A stretch of 10,644 bases of DNA from Sulfurimonas sp. GTDB taxonomy: Bacteria > Campylobacterota > Campylobacteria > Campylobacterales > Sulfurimonadaceae. Position numbers and translations under genes: made by a program. This document shows positions 1-7,888 of the stretch, in pieces. The notes beneath the pieces are model-generated. The model had not been told where the DNA came from and searched no databases. It saw only the letters and a list, made by a program, of their open reading frames with translations. Position 1 is the stretch's first letter. The number at the start of each line of letters is the position of its first letter. The stretch is taken from the NCBI GenBank assembly GCA_027063215.1, contig JAMOSE010000114.1, positions 1-10,644 of the forward strand. The letters are read 5' to 3'.

Positions 1-134
1 AATCTGCAAAACGCTATATGCAAGCAGCAGAGTCTATCTGGGAAATGATTGAAGAGATCAATGCTAGTGGTGGTGTTGATAATGAAGCAGTACAGCCTAC
101 AACACCTCCTGGTGTATCAGCTTGTTCTATGTAG
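1..134 (+). CDS. 3' end of an unrecognised protein (partial)
   Basis: An open frame enters from the left edge (first whole codon at 3) and ends with TAG at 132-134. The 43 visible residues are a probable amphipathic helix (AKRYMQAAESIWEMIEEI), followed by a flexible tail rich in Gly, Pro and Thr that ends in GVSACSM. I do not recognise the family. It is on the opposite strand to the following diguanylate cyclase and convergent with it, and its stop is followed 10 bases later by a strong hairpin terminator, which supports its being a real gene end. The penultimate Cys-Ser-Met could matter for modification or metal binding, but nothing in the sequence shows that. Confidence 0.6.
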   Translation, partial: SAKRYMQAAESIWEMIEEINASGGVDNEAVQPTTPPGVSACSM

Positions 135-144
135 GTGAGTTTTT

Positions 145-189
145 TAATAGCGATAGCGTAAAATAATACGTTATCGCTATTATTTTTTT
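145..189 (+). terminator. Rho-independent terminator of the left-edge gene
   Basis: Bases 145-160 pair with 167-182 through a 16-bp stem containing one G-U wobble (156 with 171), around the loop AAATAA, and are followed by seven T at 183-189. This is a textbook intrinsic terminator for the plus-strand gene ending at 134. The stop codon of the convergent minus-strand cyclase (180-182) lies inside the right arm, so the two genes are packed against one hairpin. On the minus strand the stem is followed by A residues, not U, so termination in that direction should be weaker. Confidence 0.85.
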
Positions 190-1616
190 GTATAAATAAC
201 TGTTTTATTTCTTCCTGTAGTTTTTGCAGTATAGAGAGCTTCATCTGCTAGTTTTATACAATTCCAGATATTGTCTGTATTTTTTGGAAACTCTGCAATC
301 CCTATGCTGAGTGTTTTATGAAAAATTTCTCCGTTATTTCCATGAAATTCGATAGCCTCAATAGCATCTTGAAATTTTTTTGCAATAGTATATGCTACTT
401 TTGTATCTGCATAATGTAATAGTACCATAAACTCTTCTCCGCCATAACGAATAGCTAAATCAGATTTTCGTATATTTGTTTGCAATACCTCTGCAATGGC
501 TATAATAACTTTATCTCCAATATCATGTCCATAGGTGTCATTTACTTTTTTAAAGAAATCAATATCAAGCATTAAAACAGTAAAAAATTCACTTTGTCGT
601 TGAACTTGGTTTATAAATTTATCAATAAAGTTTTCCAGAAATCTTCTGTTATAGAGTTGTGTCATAGGATCAATAATATTGAGATGTTCTATTTTTTGTA
701 TATATTGTTGAATTTTTCTAAAATAAAAGAGATTTAGAGACAGAACAATGACTATAGAGAGGATACAAATAAGTATAATAAGTGATTTTATAAAATTTTT
801 TTGTTTGATTGTGTTTTGATAGTAAAGAGAGAGTTCTTGCATATTTTTATAGTAAAATTTGTTTAGAAAATTAATATTTTTTGTAATGGTATTAAAAATT
901 TCAAATCCATCTGATTGTATAATATCCGTATTAAGAAGTTTATTTCTTATGAATTTTATCTCTTTTTGTTGTGATGCTAAGAGTTCATTAGTAAAATATG
1001 AATTGTTAAAATATTGCATTTCCTGAGTATTTTTTAGTAATTCTTCAATCATATAGAGTTGATTTTTTATTTTTATTTTAATGTCTTTATCTAATTTATG
1101 CTTGGATACACTTGATGCAAGTCCTCTGATACGTGCAAAATATTCTGTGATATAAGGGAGAGTGTTTGTAATGGTTTTTGAAAGAAGATACTCTTTTATG
1201 TCTGAGTTAAGTGTTAAGTGTGCATTATAAGCTGTAAGTTTATATAAAAGTAAAAGTGCTTCTATATCATAAGTATATGTTTTAAAATCAGCTGTAGCTT
1301 CATTTGGATGCTTTTTTAAAATAGCTAAAATTTTTTGATTATGAATTTGAGAGGCGAGTGTATAGTTTTGTTTTTTAAGCTTGTTTATTGTATCGACGAG
1401 TTTTGCTTCTTTGCTGTTTATATTGTGAAGACCACGTATCTTTTGTAGATTTGTGATAATAGCATAGATATTTTTCATCTTATCAAGTGCACTATTTTTT
1501 TGTTCCAGTTGAACAACTTCTTTTTCAACATAATTATATGCATATGTATGTACAATAATAATACCGGAAATAAGCAATACTAAATTTATGATAAGATAAA
1601 TATATTTTTTTAGCAT
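180..1616 (-). CDS. Membrane-bound diguanylate cyclase with periplasmic helical sensor domain
   Basis: This 478-aa protein should make cyclic di-GMP from two GTP in response to a periplasmic signal. A membrane segment at about residues 5-24 and another at about 276-298 enclose roughly 250 residues of mostly helical periplasmic sequence. The GGDEF domain covers about 314-478 and is complete: DxLT-type opening DPMTQLYNRRF at 316, metal-site DIDFFK at 351, GGEEF active-site loop at 392-396, and an RxxD inhibitory site (RKSD, 383-386) five residues before it. The periplasmic part has two LQKIRGL/ARIRGL-like segments (about 57-63 and 161-166) that recall nitrate/nitrite-sensing (NIT) helical bundles; this is a weak resemblance, so the ligand is unknown. 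It is the last gene of the glnD-glmS-cyclase-cyclase set, 20 bases after the previous stop, with a weak GAG ribosome site at 1622-1624. Much of the gene is extremely AT-rich (for example 6 G+C in 841-900). Confidence 0.9.
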   Translation of the reverse strand: MLKKYIYLIINLVLLISGIIIVHTYAYNYVEKEVVQLEQKNSALDKMKNIYAIITNLQKIRGLHNINSKEAKLVDTINKLKKQNYTLASQIHNQKILAILKKHPNEATADFKTYTYDIEALLLLYKLTAYNAHLTLNSDIKEYLLSKTITNTLPYITEYFARIRGLASSVSKHKLDKDIKIKIKNQLYMIEELLKNTQEMQYFNNSYFTNELLASQQKEIKFIRNKLLNTDIIQSDGFEIFNTITKNINFLNKFYYKNMQELSLYYQNTIKQKNFIKSLIILICILSIVIVLSLNLFYFRKIQQYIQKIEHLNIIDPMTQLYNRRFLENFIDKFINQVQRQSEFFTVLMLDIDFFKKVNDTYGHDIGDKVIIAIAEVLQTNIRKSDLAIRYGGEEFMVLLHYADTKVAYTIAKKFQDAIEAIEFHGNNGEIFHKTLSIGIAEFPKNTDNIWNCIKLADEALYTAKTTGRNKTVIYTKK

Positions 1617-1636
1617 ATAAACTCGTTTATTAAATT

Positions 1637-3481
1637 TTAACGTAAATCTTCATTTTCACTCATCTCTTTAGCATATTCTACTATTTTATTTCTTCCTGTT
1701 GTCTTAGCTACATAAAGTGCTTTATCAGCAAATTTAATACATTTCCATATTGTATCACCATCTTTTGGATATTGAGACATTCCTATACTTATTGTTTTTT
1801 GTATGACCTCTCCATCACCAACATCAAAGAGTAAAGATGCAAACGTTTGATGAATTTTTTGTGCTACTGTCAGTGCTCCTTTATGTGTAGCATTATGCAG
1901 TAGTACTAAAAATTCTTCTCCACCATAACGAATGGCAAGATCAGATTCTCGAATTGATTCACGAAGCACTTTTCCTATGGCAACAATAATCTGATCCCCT
2001 GCATCATGTCCATATGTATCGTTTACATTTTTAAAGAAATCAACATCAATCATTAAAATTGTATATGTTTCGCTGTTACGTTTTGCCTGTTTCATAAATG
2101 TATCTATAAATTCTTCTAAAAATCGTCTGTTATAAAGGCCTGTCATTGCATCTTTTAAAGAACTTTCTCGGAGCTTATCAGTAAGAATACGACTTTCTAT
2201 AACAGGTTTTGCAGCTTCTAGATAATTTTTGATACTTGGTATATGACGATTGATCGCAACAAGCTGATTTTTATCTTTTGTTGTTATTGAAATAATTAAA
2301 GAATATTCATCATTGATATCAAAAGGGATACATATATATTCGATATCATGAGAGGAACATGCTTGACAAAGTTGTGTAAACTCTGTTGAAATTACATCTG
2401 CTTTTGTTCTGTAGGCACGGCATAACATAGGATTATCCTGAACTTCTTCATTACATATAGTGGATCCGGATGTTATATATATAAGCTTTCTTCCCTTCTC
2501 ATTTACCTCATAAATCGCAAAATGCTTCAAGTTGAATTTTTTTTGAAATACATTGATTAATCGCTTATAAATACTCTCTTTTGAGAGATCCAGTTCAATT
2601 GTTTTTTTAAATTTATAGATATCTGAAAGTTCTTTAATAATTATTTTAGCCTCATTTAAAGGATCATGAGATGCAATACCTCCTTGAGGAATAAAAGTAG
2701 CAAGATTATATTTTATATTGCCAAAAGTCTCTTGCATTTTTTGAAAAAGAGTGTTGAGCTGTTGGACAATATTTTTTGCATCACCCTCAACAGTTGTTGT
2801 AAAATGATGTGTAAAATCGCCTTTATAAGCTTTTTGAATACCCTCTTGCATATTTGAAAAGAGTTTGAGATAGGGTGTTACATAATGATTAATAAGGAAT
2901 AAAACAATAATAATAAATATTAGATTAATACCAAGGATTTTTAAGATTGTTAAAAGTCCGGTATTTCGCATATTTGTTATATCAAACTCCATACTGATAA
3001 CCCCTAAAGTATCACCACGTTTTACGTTATGACAGCTTAGACAGTTTGGTGTTCCAATTGCTGTTGCTTTATATGGAATAGAGACTCTGAGTGTTATCTG
3101 ATTTGTATCTTCTTTGATCTGTTTTGTCATTATTCCAGATTGTAAAACATTTTTATCCATTGCATCCCGAATTGTTTCGCTTACAAAGCCTGGACCAAAT
3201 TGTTTATTGACATTTTGTGAACGTACAAGCCAAAGCGATTTGATTTCAGTATTATTTGAAGAGATCTGTTCTAAAAAGTACTGACGCTTGTCCATAATGC
3301 CATTGACCATATGTGCAGTTAAACCGTCTTTGACAATGGTAGCCGTTGTTGTTGCTTTTTCAATAGCACTTTTGAGACTGTACTCTCTAAAATTTAAAGA
3401 GACATTGATAATCGTTGCTATGCCAAGAGCCAGTAGCATCAAAGCTACAATAATTAAAAGTTTTATTTTACTATTCATCAT
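1637..3481 (-). CDS. Haem-c sensor diguanylate cyclase with cysteine-rich GAF-like region
   Basis: A 614-aa multi-domain c-di-GMP synthase. Order of parts: membrane segment (about 7-27), periplasmic sensor (28-174), second membrane segment (about 175-199), HAMP-like linker (about 196-250), a GAF-like cytoplasmic domain (about 285-430), and a complete GGDEF domain (about 443-614) with GGEEF at 520-524 and RxxD inhibitory site RESD at 511-514. The periplasmic part ends in CLSCH (147-151), the covalent haem c motif, followed by the GDTLGVISM strand; this is the arrangement of the Tll0287/DUF3365-like haem sensors, which suggests sensing of redox state or a small gas. The GAF-like domain has Cys 343, 354, 372, 375 and 384, spaced like a metal or Fe-S site or redox switch. 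The ATG overlaps the glmS stop by one base (TAATG), so translation is probably coupled; a second ATG follows immediately. Its GGDEF domain is closely similar to that of the next gene, as if duplicated. Confidence 0.92.
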   Translation of the reverse strand: MMNSKIKLLIIVALMLLALGIATIINVSLNFREYSLKSAIEKATTTATIVKDGLTAHMVNGIMDKRQYFLEQISSNNTEIKSLWLVRSQNVNKQFGPGFVSETIRDAMDKNVLQSGIMTKQIKEDTNQITLRVSIPYKATAIGTPNCLSCHNVKRGDTLGVISMEFDITNMRNTGLLTILKILGINLIFIIIVLFLINHYVTPYLKLFSNMQEGIQKAYKGDFTHHFTTTVEGDAKNIVQQLNTLFQKMQETFGNIKYNLATFIPQGGIASHDPLNEAKIIIKELSDIYKFKKTIELDLSKESIYKRLINVFQKKFNLKHFAIYEVNEKGRKLIYITSGSTICNEEVQDNPMLCRAYRTKADVISTEFTQLCQACSSHDIEYICIPFDINDEYSLIISITTKDKNQLVAINRHIPSIKNYLEAAKPVIESRILTDKLRESSLKDAMTGLYNRRFLEEFIDTFMKQAKRNSETYTILMIDVDFFKNVNDTYGHDAGDQIIVAIGKVLRESIRESDLAIRYGGEEFLVLLHNATHKGALTVAQKIHQTFASLLFDVGDGEVIQKTISIGMSQYPKDGDTIWKCIKFADKALYVAKTTGRNKIVEYAKEMSENEDLR

Positions 3482-5295
3482 TATTCTACCGTAACACTCT
3501 TCGCCAAATTCCTCGGCATATCGACATCATTTCCAAGACGTACAGAAATTTCCAGAGAGAGGAGTTGTACAACGACCATCATTTCAAAGAACTCTAACAT
3601 ATAATTTGGATGTTTTTTTGTTTGAATAAAGTCATCTGCTTTATCAAATTCAAGTGGACTTATAGCACATACAGTAGCATCTCTTGCACTTAACTCTTCT
3701 ACATTTGATTTTGATTTTTCATAAAGGAGATTTTTAGGCAATAGTGCAATCGTAAAGAGTTCGGGATCAGCGAGTGCAATAGGACCATGTTTCATCTCAC
3801 CGCTTGGATATCCCTCTGCATGTAAGTAACTGATCTCTTTGAGTTTAAGAGCACCTTCCAGGGCTAATGGAAAAAAGAGATCTCGTCCTATAAAGAAGAA
3901 TCCATGTCCGTGCAAGTAACGTTTTGAAAGTCTTTTTATCCGTTCATGCATACTGTCTTGCACTTTTACAGCTGATGGAACAGCACGCAGTAGTTCTATT
4001 TGCTCTTTAATTGCAGATTGAGAAAGTGTTGATTTAAGTTGTGCCAAATAAAGACTCAGCATCCAAAAAACTGTTACCTGTGTTGCAAATGCTTTTGTTG
4101 ATGCTACCCCTTTTTCAATACCGGCACGTGTTAAAATTGTTGTATTTGCCAAACGTACCATAGAGGAGTTGTCCACATTACAGATTACAAGTGTTTTTAA
4201 TCCGGCTGCTTTTGCCATTTTAAGAGTCTCTAGCGTATCTGCAGTTTCACCACTTTGACTGATTACTACAAAAAGGGTATCTTGTGTCATCATTGGATCA
4301 CGGTAACGAAATTCAGAAGCTATTTCAACAGAAGTTTTGACTTTAGCGTATCGCTCAAACATATAGGATGCTGTAAGTGCCGAGTGGTATGATGTTCCAC
4401 ATGCACAAAGTTTGATCTCTGCAATGCCATCAAAAAGTTTTGCATCCAACTCTTCAAAAATAACCTCTGTATCACTGATACGACCTAAAAGTGTATCTGC
4501 AATAACATGACTTTGTTCATAGATCTCTTTTTCCATAAAAAAACGGTAACCATCTTTTTGGGCTGAAAGTTTGTTGGTAGAGAGTTTTTTGAACTTAGGC
4601 TCTACTTGTTGATGATTTTTGTCAAATATAACAATTTCATCTGCAGAAACATAGCCGTAATCACCATCTTCAAAGTAGTTGACATCTGTACAGTGACCAA
4701 TAAGCGGTGTATCTGAAGATGCAAAATATTTGTCATTATCGGTATCAATACCGACAAGCATAGGAGAGCCATTTTTTGCAAAGAAGATTTTTTTATCTTC
4801 TGCTTTTGTTACAAGCAGTATTGCATAGGCACCATCAAGTTCCGAAATAGTTTGTTTAAATGCTTGAAAAGCATCTTCACTTTTTTTGAGATTTTTTTCA
4901 AACTGATGAACAATGACCTCTGTATCCGTTTGACTTAAAAATGTGATACCCTCGTTTTGCAACTCTTTTTTTAGTTGGGCATAATTTTCAATAATACCGT
5001 TATGAACAACATACGAACTCTCCCCCAGATGTGGATGCGCATTAAGTTCTGTTGGTTTTCCATGCGTTGCCCAACGCGTATGACCAATACCTACTGCAAA
5101 TTTGTCTGTGATGAAATCTTTGGTTTTTTCTTCAAGATTAACAAGTTTTCCTACAGCTTTATAGCTTGCGAATTCTCCTTCGCTCAGTACGGCAATACCT
5201 GCAGAATCATATCCTCTGTATTCTAACTCTTTTAATCCTTCGAGTAAGATCTCTTTTGTATTCTTTTTCCCAATATAACCAACAATTCCGCACAT
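3481..5295 (-). CDS. glmS: Glutamine--fructose-6-phosphate aminotransferase (isomerizing)
   Basis: GlmS makes glucosamine-6-phosphate and glutamate from fructose-6-phosphate and glutamine, the entry step to peptidoglycan and lipopolysaccharide amino sugars; it is cytosolic. The 604 residues match the usual length of about 600-610. The N-terminal glutaminase starts MCGIVGYIG, so Cys2 becomes the nucleophile after Met removal; other glutaminase motifs are HTRWATHG (72-79) and HNGIIENY (98-105). Two SIS sugar-isomerase domains follow: CGTSYHSAL at 299 and SQSGETADTLE at 346 in the first, EGYPSGEMKHGP at 494 in the second. The tail ends in the typical PRNLAKSVTVE. It begins 13 bases after the glnD stop with a good ribosome site GAAGG at 5304-5308, and ends one base into the next cyclase gene. 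No glmS ribozyme or riboswitch is possible in so short a gap. The assignment is firm. Confidence 0.98.
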   Translation of the reverse strand: MCGIVGYIGKKNTKEILLEGLKELEYRGYDSAGIAVLSEGEFASYKAVGKLVNLEEKTKDFITDKFAVGIGHTRWATHGKPTELNAHPHLGESSYVVHNGIIENYAQLKKELQNEGITFLSQTDTEVIVHQFEKNLKKSEDAFQAFKQTISELDGAYAILLVTKAEDKKIFFAKNGSPMLVGIDTDNDKYFASSDTPLIGHCTDVNYFEDGDYGYVSADEIVIFDKNHQQVEPKFKKLSTNKLSAQKDGYRFFMEKEIYEQSHVIADTLLGRISDTEVIFEELDAKLFDGIAEIKLCACGTSYHSALTASYMFERYAKVKTSVEIASEFRYRDPMMTQDTLFVVISQSGETADTLETLKMAKAAGLKTLVICNVDNSSMVRLANTTILTRAGIEKGVASTKAFATQVTVFWMLSLYLAQLKSTLSQSAIKEQIELLRAVPSAVKVQDSMHERIKRLSKRYLHGHGFFFIGRDLFFPLALEGALKLKEISYLHAEGYPSGEMKHGPIALADPELFTIALLPKNLLYEKSKSNVEELSARDATVCAISPLEFDKADDFIQTKKHPNYMLEFFEMMVVVQLLSLEISVRLGNDVDMPRNLAKSVTVE

Positions 5296-5308
5296 CTAAT
5301 GAACCTTC

Positions 5309-7819
5309 TTATTTCTTATTTGATAATTTTTTATAAATGTTATCAATATTATCGCATATTTCATGTTGTTTTTCCATTAAAAAGCTGTCTCTTACTTTAT
5401 ATTTTGAGGAATGAATTTTTGCAGTAACGATATTTATCTGCATCTCCTCAAATTTATGCATTACATAGGCAAGCAGTCCCATTTGATTTTGTGTGTGAAT
5501 TGTCAGCTCAGCATGGGTCATTGAGTGTTCACAATCAATGTTGATTTCATCCTTTTTGATTTCTATATTTTTAAGTTTTACCTCTTTATTCATATCAAAA
5601 GCGGTATCAATAATATCTTGAACTTCTACAAGTTCACTGCCGTCAACATTTTTGATAAATTCGATTTTAAAATATTTAATACCATCAAAAAGTGTAAAGA
5701 TCTCCATTGAAGCAACATCCAGATGTGAGAGTGTTGCTAATAAAAAGCCTACATTAAGAGGAATTCGTCTATAGATCTCAATAGTCAAAGAGTGTTGATT
5801 TTTTGTTGTAAAACTATACTCCTGTGTCTCTTTTGCTTTTTTTGCAATTTCTACAATGTCCTGAGGAGTGTGTTTAAAGAAAAAGAGGTTGGACTCAATT
5901 GAGAGTATCTTTTTTTGGAGTAGTCTTGGAAGCAGTTGAAACTCCATAAGGTTTTTCACTCTTTTTTCAATGATAAGCCGTTTTTTGGCATCTGTAATAC
6001 GTTCTGTATTTTCGGCAATTTCAAGAGCATTTTTATATAAATCATAAAGAAGTTTTGCATTAAAAGAGTTATAGGTATCTCCACCAACTCCGTTAATATC
6101 TGCATAGGTTAAGATATAGAGCAGTTTAAGATTTTTTGCATCTTCAACTTTAGACATAAATTTATAGAGTGTTTTTTCATTATGAATATTTTCTTTAAAT
6201 GCTACACTACTCATTAAAACATGTTGTTTTACAAGTGTAGTTGCTCGATTAGACACGTTTTCATTGAAGCCTATTTGTTTTGCATATTGAAGTATAAGTT
6301 TTGCTCCAACTTCACTGTGATCCTGTTTTCTTCCTTTTCCGCTGTCATGAAAAAAGACAACAATTTTTAGTAGTAGTTTTTCTTCTGCTGTAAGTTCAAT
6401 AAAAAGATTTTGAATAAAAGGCTCTTGGATATGTTCAAGTGCTTCTACACACTTGATCGAATGAATATCAACAGGGTAGTGGTGATAACCGTCAAACTGT
6501 GGCAGGTGCATCACTTTTTTGAAGTTTGGAAAAAGCTCTGCAAGAATACCGGCATCATAAAAAAGTTTTAAAAAGGATGCGATATATGCCTTTTGAAATA
6601 GCTTTTTTAAAAGAGCATATGTCTTTTTTGTTAAAGGGTGTGCAATTTTTGTATAGGTAAACTGATTTAAAAAGCCTGCATCAAATTTGTAATCATTATC
6701 TGGCAGTTCAATTAAAAGCTCAAGCAGTGTGTTTATAGGAAGCGGTTTTAAGTTGTACGAGGCAAAGAGTCTGTTTTTTAAAAGATAGATACCCTTACGA
6801 ACTCGGGCATGACGAAATTTTGTTATATATTTTGGATCAACAGTGAATGGACGAAGCATTTTTTTGACAAAAATCTGGGTAAAGTTGTTGATACGCCAGC
6901 CAGCCTGTAGGACTTTTGAAGCAAATTTTTGCTGTTTGGCAAATCCAAGCATTTCACTGATCTGGGGTATATACTCCAATCGTAGTTTATCTTCTTGTTT
7001 GCCTGTAATAAGATGTAAAGCAGAACGGACACGATAGAGAAGTTCGAGTGCAATGCGAAACTCTCTGTACTCTTCATCGGAAAATATTCTTCCACTGAGT
7101 TCTTTGATGGTATGGACATTGTAGATAGTTTTTGCAACCCAAAAGATCAGTTGTGAATCACGCAGACCTCCCACACCCTCTTTAATATTTGGTTCCATGG
7201 TAATAGGATATTTTTTTCTTCTTTTTTGTGCTTCTTCAATCTTTGCAAATATAAATTCTTTTTGATTATAAAGGCGGATTTTATTGAGTGCACGCTGGGT
7301 TGCATGCCATGTAAAGGGTGAACCTGTAATAAATCTGGCTTCCATAAGAGAAGTACGAATAGTTATATCTTCATTGGCTGCTTGAAAAAGATCATTTGTT
7401 TTATGGACGCGGTGACCGAGTTTCATTCCTGCATCCATGGCAAGATAGAAAAGCTTCTCAATAATGAGTTCGGTATTGTACCCTGCAACATCTTCGTAGA
7501 CAAAGAGGAGATCAATATCACTGTGCACACAGAGTTGTTCACGGCCGTAACTGCCAAGTGCTACAATAGCAATAGGGATGTGACTCTTCATAGGAAGGTA
7601 GTCTCCAAAGAGCCTGCGAAGCAGAGTTTTGTACATTAATGTGATGATAGAGTCAAGTTTTTTTGTATGTTTTACAAGAAAATCTTTTCCCTGATTCTCT
7701 TTGAAAAGTTCAGGGAGTGACTCTTTATACTCTTTGATATACTGTTTAAAAAGTTTGGAGAGTTCAAAGTCAGAACCGTTTCTTTCTATAATATCTTCTA
7801 TTTGTAATAATAAATCCAT
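5309..7819 (-). CDS. glnD: [Protein-PII] uridylyltransferase / uridylyl-removing enzyme
   Basis: GlnD reads glutamine level and adds UMP to, or removes it from, PII proteins, thereby setting glutamine synthetase and ammonium uptake activity. The 836-aa protein is a little shorter than E. coli GlnD (890) but has all parts in order: nucleotidyltransferase with GSYGREQ (89-95) and SDIDLLF (100-106), the family-typical EPNIKEGVGGLRD (209-221), an HD hydrolase domain with His453, HD at 491-492 and DHSEVGA at 500-506, then two ACT domains (about 685-760 and 768-836) that would bind glutamine. The catalytic motifs look intact, so both activities are predicted. It is first in the operon with glmS, another glutamine-dependent enzyme, and two diguanylate cyclases. 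The chosen ATG has no clear ribosome site, but a perfect TATAAT lies 5 bases upstream, which would give an mRNA with almost no leader. An internal start is possible but would remove conserved N-terminal length. Confidence 0.95.
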   Translation of the reverse strand: MDLLLQIEDIIERNGSDFELSKLFKQYIKEYKESLPELFKENQGKDFLVKHTKKLDSIITLMYKTLLRRLFGDYLPMKSHIPIAIVALGSYGREQLCVHSDIDLLFVYEDVAGYNTELIIEKLFYLAMDAGMKLGHRVHKTNDLFQAANEDITIRTSLMEARFITGSPFTWHATQRALNKIRLYNQKEFIFAKIEEAQKRRKKYPITMEPNIKEGVGGLRDSQLIFWVAKTIYNVHTIKELSGRIFSDEEYREFRIALELLYRVRSALHLITGKQEDKLRLEYIPQISEMLGFAKQQKFASKVLQAGWRINNFTQIFVKKMLRPFTVDPKYITKFRHARVRKGIYLLKNRLFASYNLKPLPINTLLELLIELPDNDYKFDAGFLNQFTYTKIAHPLTKKTYALLKKLFQKAYIASFLKLFYDAGILAELFPNFKKVMHLPQFDGYHHYPVDIHSIKCVEALEHIQEPFIQNLFIELTAEEKLLLKIVVFFHDSGKGRKQDHSEVGAKLILQYAKQIGFNENVSNRATTLVKQHVLMSSVAFKENIHNEKTLYKFMSKVEDAKNLKLLYILTYADINGVGGDTYNSFNAKLLYDLYKNALEIAENTERITDAKKRLIIEKRVKNLMEFQLLPRLLQKKILSIESNLFFFKHTPQDIVEIAKKAKETQEYSFTTKNQHSLTIEIYRRIPLNVGFLLATLSHLDVASMEIFTLFDGIKYFKIEFIKNVDGSELVEVQDIIDTAFDMNKEVKLKNIEIKKDEINIDCEHSMTHAELTIHTQNQMGLLAYVMHKFEEMQINIVTAKIHSSKYKVRDSFLMEKQHEICDNIDNIYKKLSNKK

Positions 7820-7824
7820 ATAAG

Positions 7825-7830
7825 ATTATA
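7825..7830 (-). promoter_or_regulatory. Candidate -10 box for glnD operon
   Basis: Minus-strand TATAAT ends five bases before the glnD ATG (7819). Standard spacing would start the transcript at or next to the A of the ATG, giving a leaderless message; this fits the lack of a ribosome site. A second, weaker minus-strand box, TATAAC at 7840-7845, would give a leader of about 14 bases. No TTGACA-like -35 is evident, as is common in this phylum. Confidence 0.5.
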
Positions 7831-7841
7831 ATAAACTTTGT

Positions 7842-7847
7842 TATAAT
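7842..7847 (+). promoter_or_regulatory. Candidate -10 box for the lsrG-aldolase transcript
   Basis: Plus-strand TATAAT, which would start transcription near 7854 and leave a leader of about 35 bases to the ATG at 7889, with a good ribosome site GGGGA at 7878-7882 six bases before that ATG. Another plus-strand TATAAT occurs at 7827-7832, because that element is palindromic. No clear -35 is visible. Confidence 0.5.
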
Positions 7848-7888
7848 CTCTCTTTAAAATCTTTAAGAATAAAAAATGGGGAAATAAA

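Larger units (their letters stand above)
7823..7849. repeat. Inverted repeat spanning the divergent promoters
   Basis: AGATTATAA at 7823-7831 and TTATAATCT at 7841-7849 are perfect 9-bp inverted arms separated by nine bases. Each arm contains a -10 hexamer, so the dyad has a promoter element of both transcription directions. It may be an operator for a dimeric regulator, or merely the by-product of two facing TATAAT boxes in AT-rich DNA. Confidence 0.5.

Noticed and set aside
14..244. 76-codon minus-strand open frame crossing the terminator
   Set aside because: It overlaps the partial plus-strand gene, the hairpin and the C-terminal end of the cyclase in another frame, and shows no family features.
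5296..5308. glmS ribozyme upstream of glmS
   Set aside because: The gap is only 13 bases and the upstream sequence is glnD coding; the ribozyme is also characteristic of Gram-positive bacteria.
6823..7137. 104-codon minus-strand open frame inside glnD
   Set aside because: It lies wholly within the well-supported glnD frame and has low-complexity, domain-less sequence; it is a shadow.
7851..7866. Short direct repeat TCTTTAA, two copies nine bases apart, in the lsrG leader
   Set aside because: Too short and too AT-rich to distinguish from chance in this region.
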